Shown here: piece by piece, positions 1 through 5,137 of the stretch
How positions within the stretch are numbered: position 1 is the stretch's first letter
Layout: each line of letters opens with the position of its first letter
Source: Alphaproteobacteria bacterium
GTDB taxonomy: Bacteria > Pseudomonadota > Alphaproteobacteria > JAAXGF01
Length of the DNA stretch: 5,137 bases
Direction of reading: 5' to 3'
NCBI GenBank assembly: GCA_012267605.1
Contig: JAAXGF010000387.1
Span: forward strand, 1 to 5,137
Program-made: the position numbers and the translations under genes
Notes under the pieces: model-generated
The model's database searches: none
What the model was told of the DNA's origin: nothing
Seen by the model: the letters and a program-made list of their open reading frames with translations, nothing else

Positions 1-150
1 TCAGTCAACAATATAATTCCCTTAAATTAAGTTTGGGTTGATTATATTTGATCTAGGTACGTGCGCGAGGCTGCACAAGCCGCCGGTTCGAATCAAGAAC
101 TCGGTCAGAATTCCGATCGTTAATCCGATTCACCAGTACGGGAGATTTCC
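1..150. other. Upstream non-coding region with AT-rich left end
   Basis: No coding frame is supported here. By hand count the first 60 bases are about 28% G+C (17 of 60), while positions 61-150 are about 54%, so composition changes sharply near position 57. The AT-rich part contains a TATATT hexamer at 43-48 that could be a -10 element for the downstream reductase gene. No -35 hexamer at proper spacing matches well, so I do not call a promoter. The AT-rich piece may also be a remnant of a different neighbouring sequence or an assembly edge. Confidence 0.5.
140..144 (+). promoter_or_regulatory. Ribosome binding site deciding the TTG start of the DsbD-like gene
   Basis: GGGAG lies six bases before the TTG at 151. 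An in-frame stop (TAA at 121-123) sits just upstream with no ATG or GTG between it and the TTG. The binding site, the stop and the signal peptide that begins at once all point to TTG as the real start. Confidence 0.7.
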
Positions 151-2265
151 TTGAGACGGTATCTGGGTTTGCTACTCCTTTCCATTTTGTTCGCTTGGCC
201 GGCATGGTCGGCGCCGGAAACCGGTTCCAGCACCTGGGCCGATGAAGGAGAGGTCAAGGTTCGTCTCATTTCCTCGGCATCCGCCGTCGACGCGAATGGC
301 GACGTTTTGGTCGGACTGCAGTTTGCCATGGCACCCGGCTGGAAAGTTTATTGGCGAACGCCGGGTGACGCCGGATTTCCGCCGCAGATCGACTGGAGTC
401 CCTCGACGAATTTGGCAGACACCGAAATTCTTTGGCCATGGCCCGAGCGTTTCTTCGAGTTTGGTGGTTTGGCCACCCACGGCTACAAGGAAAACTTGAT
501 TCTTCCGGTGCAAGCGCGGGCCAAAAACGCGTTCGAGCCACTTAGCTTCGAAGCAGCGGTTTCATATGTCGCTTGCGACGAGATTTGTATCCCATTTCAA
601 GCGTCGCTCGCACTCCACCTCCCGCCCGGACCAGGATCGGCAACGGAATTCGCGGCGATAATCGATCAATTCGTTGATCGGGTACCAAAACCGATCACTG
701 AGGGTGGTCCGACGTTGGAGACAGCGGAAGTTATCGGCTCGGGTGCCGATCGCCAGTTGCGGGTCGTTGCCCGCAGTCCGGAACAGTTCGCTGAGCTAGA
801 TATGTTCGTCGAAGCGCCCCGGGACATCTACGTTGCGCCGCCGGAAATTGAGATTGGGGATAGTGGGCACAAGGCGGTGTTCCGCATGGCGGCCCCGGAG
901 GGTCGGAATTCGGAACCTCTGGCGGGAACCTTGCTAACGCTGACCATGGTGGATGGTAACCGCGCCGTACAACAGACTCTTGCGCCTGTTCCGTCCGTCG
1001 ACGCCATGACGGCCATCCCCGACTTAGGCGCGTTCGCTATTATTTTGGCCATAGCCTTCCTCGGCGGGTTGGTGCTGAACTTAATGCCCTGTGTCCTTCC
1101 GGTTCTTTCCCTCAAGGTACTAGGTGTGATCAGCCTAGGTGGCGCCGACCGTGTGCGCATCGCCAGCCGATTTTTCGCCGCCGCGACAGGAATATTGGTG
1201 TCGTTCTTGATTCTGGCGGCTGCCACGGTAGCGCTCAAAGCGGCCGGACTATCGGTTGGCTGGGGTGTGCAGTTCCAGGAGCCGCTGTTTCTCGTTGCCC
1301 TGGTTATCATCTTGACCCTATTTGCCGCCAACTTGTGGGGTGTATTCGAGATTCAATTGCCCGCTTGGGCTGGTGGCCTTGGTGGCGGTTCGGGCGAATC
1401 AGCGGATAGCCTTGCCGGTCACTTTGCCAGTGGCGCCTTTGCTACCCTGTTGGCAACACCTTGTTCGGCACCTTTCCTCGGCACGGCGGTCGGATTCGCG
1501 TTAGCCCGGGGCGTGGTCGAGATCTTTGCCGTTTTCACCACCCTGGGGCTCGGCATGGCCCTGCCGTATCTGGCCGTGGCCACTTTCCCAGCGCTCGCCG
1601 GTCGATTGCCTAGGCCTGGTCCATGGATGTTAAAGTTGAAGCGATTTCTAGCACTTTTGCTCGGACTTACTGCGCTTTGGCTGCTATCCGTACTCGCCGC
1701 CCAGGCGGGTCAGCTCGCGGCCTTAGCGGAAGGTCTGCTGATGGTCGTGGTCGTCGGTGCCCTGTGGATGTTTTCTCGTTCCCAGCGACCAACTCGGGCA
1801 GTCGCTGGATTGGCTCTCGCTGCAGTTCTGATTTTGGCGTTCGCGTTACCCGACCACATCGGTCGCACGCCGCGCGCTACAGCCAGCGAAGATACCATAT
1901 GGCAACCCTTTGAATTGGCCCGCATTCCCGAGCACATCGCCGCGGGACGAACGGTTTTCGTCGACGTTACCGCGGACTGGTGCATCACCTGTCAGGTTAA
2001 TAAGACTGCGGTTCTCGAACGCGGAATCGTGGCGCAGAGGCTGGCCGACGACCGCGTCGTCCCCATGCGTGCCGACTGGACGTCGCGCGATCCCGAAATC
2101 GCTGATTATTTGGAACGTTTCGGACGCTTCGGCATACCATTTAACGCCGTATATGGCCCGGCGTTGCCCCGGGGCTATGCCTTGCCGGAATTGCTTACCG
2201 AGAGTACCGTATTGGCCGCTTTCGATCGCGCCGGTACTGCCGTCGCCAGCAGTATGGGCCGTTAG
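151..2265 (+). CDS. Protein-disulfide reductase, DsbD/ScsB family (membrane electron transporter)
   Basis: This 704-residue inner-membrane protein should pass electrons from cytoplasmic thioredoxin through the membrane to periplasmic thiol proteins. Residues 1-20 form a signal peptide, with cleavage likely after AWS at 18-20. Residues about 21-285 are the periplasmic N-terminal domain with a C142-DEI-C146 pair. Residues about 290-567 hold roughly eight membrane segments with the paired cysteines C314 (LNLMPCVLPVLSLK) and C438 (ATPCSAPFLG). Residues about 585-700 are a periplasmic thioredoxin-like domain with W610-C611-I-T-C614 and a probable cis-proline, P663 in GIPFNAVY. These are the only six cysteines, exactly the three pairs of the DsbD relay. 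The long N-terminal domain, CDEIC spacing and WCITCQVNK motif fit ScsB-like members better than E. coli DsbD. In Caulobacter, ScsB is known to feed several periplasmic partners including a peroxiredoxin; no partner gene is visible here. The gene converges on argF across 33 bases with no clear terminator. The family call is firm; the ScsB subgroup is an inference. Confidence 0.93.
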   Translation: MRRYLGLLLLSILFAWPAWSAPETGSSTWADEGEVKVRLISSASAVDANGDVLVGLQFAMAPGWKVYWRTPGDAGFPPQIDWSPSTNLADTEILWPWPERFFEFGGLATHGYKENLILPVQARAKNAFEPLSFEAAVSYVACDEICIPFQASLALHLPPGPGSATEFAAIIDQFVDRVPKPITEGGPTLETAEVIGSGADRQLRVVARSPEQFAELDMFVEAPRDIYVAPPEIEIGDSGHKAVFRMAAPEGRNSEPLAGTLLTLTMVDGNRAVQQTLAPVPSVDAMTAIPDLGAFAIILAIAFLGGLVLNLMPCVLPVLSLKVLGVISLGGADRVRIASRFFAAATGILVSFLILAAATVALKAAGLSVGWGVQFQEPLFLVALVIILTLFAANLWGVFEIQLPAWAGGLGGGSGESADSLAGHFASGAFATLLATPCSAPFLGTAVGFALARGVVEIFAVFTTLGLGMALPYLAVATFPALAGRLPRPGPWMLKLKRFLALLLGLTALWLLSVLAAQAGQLAALAEGLLMVVVVGALWMFSRSQRPTRAVAGLALAAVLILAFALPDHIGRTPRATASEDTIWQPFELARIPEHIAAGRTVFVDVTADWCITCQVNKTAVLERGIVAQRLADDRVVPMRADWTSRDPEIADYLERFGRFGIPFNAVYGPALPRGYALPELLTESTVLAAFDRAGTAVASSMGR

Positions 2266-2298
2266 TCCCGTCCTTCGCTTGTGGTAACTGTTTTCTCG

Positions 2299-3225
2299 TC
2301 ACAATTCGACTGAAGCCCCTAGACACCACGTTAAGATGCCTTTTTGCGCGTGCATGCGGTTCTCCACCTCGTCCCAGACGATCGATTGGGGACCGTCGAT
2401 TACGGACGCGGTCACCTCGTCGCCCCGGTACACCGGAAGGCAATGCATGAATACCGCGTCCGGCTTTGCCAGCGACATGATTTGATCGTTGACCTGGTAC
2501 GGGGTTAATAGCTTGCGCTGAATCTCACCGTCGGTATCGCCCATGGAAACCCAAGTATCGGTGACAACGCAATCGGCGTCGCGTGCCGCGTCCTCGCTGG
2601 TATCGGTAAGTATGATATCGCCGCCTTTGGCATTTGCCCAATCCAACACGCTTTTCGGTGGCTTCAGACGCTTTGGACACCCGAGACGCAAGGTGAATTT
2701 AAAGCGCACCGCCGCGTGGATCCACGACGTCGCCATGTTGTTACCGTCGCCAAGCCAGGCGATGACCCGCCCCTCGATCGGTCCTCGGTGTTCCTCGAAA
2801 GTCATCACGTCCGCCATCAATTGACAGGGATGGGTGCGGTCGGTGAGGCCGTTGATCACCGGAACCGAGGCATTGTCGGCCAGATCAATAAGTTTGCTAT
2901 GGGCGGTAGTGCGGATCATGATGGCGTCGACATAACGCGATAAAACGAGAGACGTGTCGGCAACGGTCTCCCCCCGTCCAAGTTGAGAATCCACGCGGTT
3001 CAACATGATTGGTTCGCCACCGAGCTGACGCATGGCCACGTCAAACGACACCCGGGTTCGGGTCGAGGGTTTCTCAAACACCATCGCCAACAGCTTTCCT
3101 CGCAGCAGAGGCGGACGGTCGCCGGCTTTCATGGCGCGTTTCAAGGCGTACGCCTGGTCGAGGATCCCTCGAAGGATTCCACCATCCAAAGCATCTAGAT
3201 CAAGGAAATGTCTGATATCGCTCAT
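2299..3225 (-). CDS. argF: Ornithine carbamoyltransferase (anabolic)
   Basis: This 308-residue cytoplasmic enzyme joins carbamoyl phosphate and ornithine to give citrulline in arginine synthesis. It is full length for the family. Visible motifs in order are the carbamoyl-phosphate loop S54-TRTR at 54-58, IRT at 104-106, H132-PCQ at 132-135, DGNNMATS at 160-167, the ornithine-binding DTWVSMGD at 223-230 with the SMG loop at 227-229, HCLP at 261-264 with catalytic C262, and ENRMH with R290. The ATG at 3225 is chosen because MSDIRHFLDLDAL matches the usual family N-terminus. The frame stays open upstream to a GTG at 3318, but that extension resembles nothing. The binding site is weak: a GAG six bases before the ATG. 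It lies 113 bases downstream of argD on the same strand, which favours the biosynthetic enzyme over the catabolic ArcB. The HCLP motif continues as VYRGDEVT, where many relatives have AHRGEEVT; this is a mild variant that should not affect catalysis. Confidence 0.96.
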   Translation of the reverse strand: MSDIRHFLDLDALDGGILRGILDQAYALKRAMKAGDRPPLLRGKLLAMVFEKPSTRTRVSFDVAMRQLGGEPIMLNRVDSQLGRGETVADTSLVLSRYVDAIMIRTTAHSKLIDLADNASVPVINGLTDRTHPCQLMADVMTFEEHRGPIEGRVIAWLGDGNNMATSWIHAAVRFKFTLRLGCPKRLKPPKSVLDWANAKGGDIILTDTSEDAARDADCVVTDTWVSMGDTDGEIQRKLLTPYQVNDQIMSLAKPDAVFMHCLPVYRGDEVTASVIDGPQSIVWDEVENRMHAQKGILTWCLGASVEL

Positions 3226-3339
3226 GAGTGGCTCATAGTCTGTTTCGGCCCGCTCTCCCTCCCTGCCATCATTCCAGCATACTCCCGTGGGTCGTCGGGA
3301 GGGGGAACCGGCTCGCACTGGACTTTTTCGAACAAACCG
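3226..3339 (-). other. argD-argF intercistronic spacer with a perfect hairpin
   Basis: The spacer between the two arginine genes contains CTCCCG at 3282-3287 and its exact complement CGGGAG at 3296-3301, giving a 6-bp GC-rich stem with an 8-base loop. On the minus strand, where the genes are read, the hairpin is followed by mixed sequence and not by a T run, so it does not look like an intrinsic terminator. A purine-rich tract of G-runs (complement of about 3249-3265) follows it before argF. It could be an mRNA processing or stabilising element between two cotranscribed genes; this role is inferred. Confidence 0.45.
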
Positions 3340-4512
3340 TCACAGCCGGCCCGACCTGAAGGCATCTTCCAAAACGGTCATCGCCTCGTTGACATGGGAT
3401 TCGTCGATGATTAAGGGGGGCAGCAGGCGGATCACGTTTTCAGCAGCCGCCACAGTGAGCAAACCGCGCTTGCGCAACCCCGCGACCATCTCTCGGGAAT
3501 CGCCTCTGATGCGCAAGCCCAACATCAAGCCCACCCCACGCACTTCGACGATCGGTTCGTTAAAGCGCCGGGAGAGTTCGACTAGGCGGTCGTGCAGTAA
3601 GGCGCTGGTAACCCGAACCCGGTCAACGAATTCATCCTCCAGCACCACGTCAAGGACGGCGTTTGCCACAGCCATGGCGAGCGGATTTCCTCCAAACGTG
3701 GATCCGTGACTGCCAGGAGTCATTCCAGCTGCCGCCGTGCGAGTTGCCAGACAGGCCCCCACCGGCACGCCGCCGCCCAAGCCCTTTGCCAAAGCAAGTA
3801 CGTCAGGCACAACACCGGCACGTTCATGGGCGAAAAAATGGCCGGTTCGGCCCATGCCGCACTGTACTTCGTCAAACACCAACAACAAACCGTGGGTGTC
3901 CGCTAGATCTCGCAGATCACGCAAAAATGCCGGGTCCGCCGAGCGGACACCGCCTTCACCCTGGATTGGCTCGATCAATATGCCGGCGGTTTCATCGCCA
4001 ATCGCCTTGGCTACCGCATCGATATTTCCGAACGGAACATGATCAAAACCCGGCACCGGCGGGCCAAATCCGGCCAAGTGTTTAGCTTGTCCGCCGGTCG
4101 CAATGGTCGCCAGAGTACGTCCGTGAAATGCACCCTCGAAGGCAATGATTCTAGTGCGCTGCGGTGCCCCGGCGTGATCGGAGAACTTGCGCACTAGTTT
4201 AATGGCGCATTCGACAGCTTCGGCGCCGGAATTACAAAAAAATACCGTGTCGGCGAAGCTCCGCGCCACCAGGCGTTCGGCCAAGCGCTGTTGTTCGGGA
4301 ATCTGGAATACGTTGGAGCAATGCCAAATCCTGTCGGCTTGGTTCTTTAGCGCCGCCACCAACTGTGGATGATTGTGGCCGAGAAGAGTGACCCCGATGC
4401 CGCTGGCAAAATCAAGATAGCGATGGCCATCGGCCGTGAAAAGGTAGGCCCCATCGCCGCGCTCAAAGGCAAGATCGGCCCGCACGTACGTGGGCATCAG
4501 CGCTGAAGTCAC
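3340..4512 (-). CDS. argD: Acetylornithine aminotransferase
   Basis: This cytoplasmic PLP enzyme converts N-acetylglutamate semialdehyde and glutamate to N-acetylornithine and 2-oxoglutarate in arginine synthesis; relatives often also act as succinyldiaminopimelate aminotransferase. It belongs to class III (fold type I) aminotransferases. From the GTG at 4512 it is 390 residues, the normal length. Visible signatures are the PLP phosphate-binding CNSGAEA at 93-99, the AFHGRT segment at 128-133, E181-PIQGEGG, D214-EVQCGMGRTG with the PLP-ring aspartate D214, AKGLGGG with the Schiff-base lysine K243, and STFGGNPLA at 271-279. The GTG start is chosen because a G-rich binding site lies about six bases before it and MTSALMPTYVRADLAF fits relatives. 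The alternatives are ATG at 4497 (no binding site) and ATG at 4566 (18 extra residues, very near the predicted transcript start). The frame stays open upstream to 4764 but this passes through the promoter. It lies upstream of argF on the same strand, probably in one operon. Confidence 0.95.
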   Translation of the reverse strand: MTSALMPTYVRADLAFERGDGAYLFTADGHRYLDFASGIGVTLLGHNHPQLVAALKNQADRIWHCSNVFQIPEQQRLAERLVARSFADTVFFCNSGAEAVECAIKLVRKFSDHAGAPQRTRIIAFEGAFHGRTLATIATGGQAKHLAGFGPPVPGFDHVPFGNIDAVAKAIGDETAGILIEPIQGEGGVRSADPAFLRDLRDLADTHGLLLVFDEVQCGMGRTGHFFAHERAGVVPDVLALAKGLGGGVPVGACLATRTAAAGMTPGSHGSTFGGNPLAMAVANAVLDVVLEDEFVDRVRVTSALLHDRLVELSRRFNEPIVEVRGVGLMLGLRIRGDSREMVAGLRKRGLLTVAAAENVIRLLPPLIIDESHVNEAMTVLEDAFRSGRL

Positions 4513-4529
4513 CGGGTTTCCCCCCGGCG
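4510..4529 (-). promoter_or_regulatory. Hairpin covering the argD ribosome binding site and GTG start
   Basis: In the argD mRNA, bases complementary to 4523-4529 can pair with those at 4510-4516. This gives a 7-bp stem (six GC pairs and one G-U) with the loop GGGAAA. The G-rich binding site lies in the 5' arm and loop, and all three bases of the GTG start codon lie in the 3' arm. Such a stem would be expected to lower translation initiation. The pairing is seen directly; a regulatory role is inferred. Confidence 0.45.
4519..4525 (-). promoter_or_regulatory. G-rich ribosome binding site for argD
   Basis: On the minus strand a run of six G followed by A ends six bases before the GTG at 4510-4512. 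It is only a partial match to AGGAGG, but no such purine run precedes the nearby ATG at 4497. That is the main reason to prefer the GTG. Confidence 0.45.
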
Positions 4530-4578
4530 CCGAAGCGTACAACTGGTGGCCGCAACGGCGCCCCATCGGCAAAACCCG

Positions 4579-4608
4579 ATTATCGGTGTGGGCGGCACGC
4601 CTTGTCAA
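4579..4608 (-). promoter_or_regulatory. Sigma70-type promoter for argD-argF
   Basis: On the minus strand a perfect TTGACA (-35) at 4603-4608 is followed after 18 bases by GATAAT (-10, five of six consensus bases) at 4579-4584. The expected transcript start is near 4571-4573, giving a leader of about 60 bases before the argD GTG. The -10 element sits in a small inverted repeat, CCGA-TTA-TCGG on the plus strand (4577-4587), which might be an operator half-site or chance. Placement in the divergent gap upstream of argD fits well. Confidence 0.65.
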
Positions 4609-4740
4609 CGGTGTGCCATGTTGCTCACGATACGCTGGCGAATACCATTCTTTAAGCTCTCGCCAGGTAAGCTTTGCCGTGAAAATTACCGGTGAACCGT
4701 AGTGAATTGCTGAAACTGGCCACGAGTCATCTCCCGATCC

Positions 4741-4746
4741 AAGGGG
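4741..4746 (+). promoter_or_regulatory. Ribosome binding site of the methyltransferase gene
   Basis: AAGGGG lies seven bases before the GTG at 4754. An in-frame TGA at 4703-4705 lies upstream and no other start codon is found between, so GTG is the only reasonable start. I found no convincing promoter for this gene in the divergent gap. Confidence 0.6.
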
Positions 4747-4753
4747 CATCGAG

Positions 4754-5122
4754 GTGAAGAGCAACGCTCTGAAACGCCGTTTGCACGCTTGGTGGAACGG
4801 CTATGATGCGCCCTTATCCGATACCCGTACGCCTTTTGACCCAAGCGAAAAGGGAGACGCCGAGGGTCCGGGCGTCAAGGAGTCTCCCCGTCGGCTGGCC
4901 TGCGCCCATGTCTCCGAATTGCTTTGGGGCCGAGGAACGATCACACCGGGCGACGCCGATTTCGTCGTCGATTTGGTGAAGCTACTCAGTCCCGACGAAA
5001 CGATGACCCTGGCCGATTTTGGCGCCGGACTCGGCGCTTCCTGTCGAGCGATCTCGAAACAGACCGGAATTTGGACCACCGGATACGAGGAATCCCCCGA
5101 GTCTTATGTTCTACATTCGTAA
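4754..5122 (+). CDS. Class I SAM-dependent methyltransferase, N-terminal part (frame ends early)
   Basis: The 122 visible residues look like the front of a class I (Rossmann-fold) SAM-dependent methyltransferase. Residues 1-55 are a hydrophilic, basic and proline-containing leader segment starting MKSNALKRRLHAWWNGYD. Residues about 56-80 (LLWGRGTITPGDADFVVDLV) are the helical approach to the core. Motif I is D88-FGAGLG at 88-94, the glycine-rich SAM-binding loop, and E112 in TTGYE is the acidic residue at the end of strand 2 that normally binds the SAM ribose. Just after this point the sequence stops resembling the family and TAA occurs at 5120-5122, so more than half of the catalytic domain is missing. 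Either the gene is broken by a frameshift or insertion, or the last tens of bases are an assembly error at the edge. The substrate cannot be inferred. It is divergent from argD with a 241-base gap. I am confident of the fold, not of the state of the gene. Confidence 0.75.
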   Translation: MKSNALKRRLHAWWNGYDAPLSDTRTPFDPSEKGDAEGPGVKESPRRLACAHVSELLWGRGTITPGDADFVVDLVKLLSPDETMTLADFGAGLGASCRAISKQTGIWTTGYEESPESYVLHS

Positions 5123-5137
5123 CTGCCCAGGTCTGAT

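Noticed and set aside
82..98. GGTTCGAATC resembles a tRNA T-loop, suggesting a tRNA end or attachment site
   Set aside because: The flanking bases do not form the 5-bp T-stem (only two of five pairs match), and no acceptor stem, anticodon arm or CCA can be found around it.
733..750. Inverted repeat ATCGGC / GCCGAT with 6-base loop in the reductase gene
   Set aside because: A 6-bp match within coding sequence of this composition is expected by chance and it has no helpful context.
828..1331. A 167-codon open frame on the minus strand
   Set aside because: It lies wholly within the DsbD-like gene, opposite its periplasmic and membrane domains, and its translation has the low-complexity A/T/R/S-rich look of an antisense shadow.
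2266..2298. Possible bidirectional terminator between the convergent reductase and argF genes
   Set aside because: I find no stem of useful length followed by a T-run on either strand in the gap or just beyond it.
3289..3305. Possible G-quadruplex on the plus strand
   Set aside because: Only three runs of three or more G are present before a GG, which is short of the usual four-run pattern.
3226..3318. Longer ArgF starting at GTG 3318 (31 extra residues)
   Set aside because: The extra residues resemble no ornithine carbamoyltransferase N-terminus, while the ATG at 3225 gives the normal family start and length.
3287..4085. Two 140-codon open frames on the plus strand (3287-3709 and 3663-4085)
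   Set aside because: Both lie mostly or wholly opposite argD, which is secure from its motifs; their translations are R/P/S/T-rich and show no domain.
4490..4702. A 70-codon plus-strand open frame in the divergent gap
   Set aside because: It starts opposite the argD coding start, has no good ribosome binding site, runs opposite the argD promoter and resembles no known protein.

Overview
The window looks like chromosomal DNA of an alphaproteobacterium. The evidence is three recognisable proteins of alphaproteobacterial type: an ArgD beginning near MPTYVRADLAFERG, a short ArgF, and a ScsB-like DsbD with CDEIC and WCITC motifs. Coding DNA looks moderately GC-rich. A Rhodospirillales-like source is possible but cannot be settled from the sequence alone. 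No tRNA, rRNA, CRISPR array, insertion sequence or phage gene is visible.

Layout. Positions 1-150 are non-coding upstream sequence whose first 60 bases are very AT-rich. Positions 151-2265 (+) encode a full-length membrane thiol-disulfide reductase of the DsbD/ScsB family, starting at TTG with a good ribosome binding site. After a 33-base convergent gap come two arginine-biosynthesis genes on the minus strand: argF (2299-3225), and upstream of it argD (3340-4512). They are separated by 113 bases that contain a perfect 6-bp hairpin. Positions 4513-4753 are a divergent intergenic region. It holds a convincing sigma70-type promoter for argD (4579-4608) and a GC-rich leader that can fold so as to bury the argD start. 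Positions 4754-5122 (+) encode the N-terminal part of a class I SAM-dependent methyltransferase. Its frame ends abruptly just after the SAM-binding core begins, very near the right edge of the window.

How the genes work together. ArgD makes N-acetylornithine from N-acetylglutamate semialdehyde. After deacetylation, ArgF turns ornithine into citrulline. The two are very probably transcribed together from the promoter upstream of argD. The DsbD/ScsB protein carries electrons from cytoplasmic thioredoxin to periplasmic thiol proteins and has no visible link to arginine synthesis. The methyltransferase substrate cannot be told.

No exotic or clearly new system is present. The most interesting signals are the argD leader, which has two mutually exclusive GC-rich helices and one of them covers the start codon, and the sudden loss of the methyltransferase frame at the right edge.
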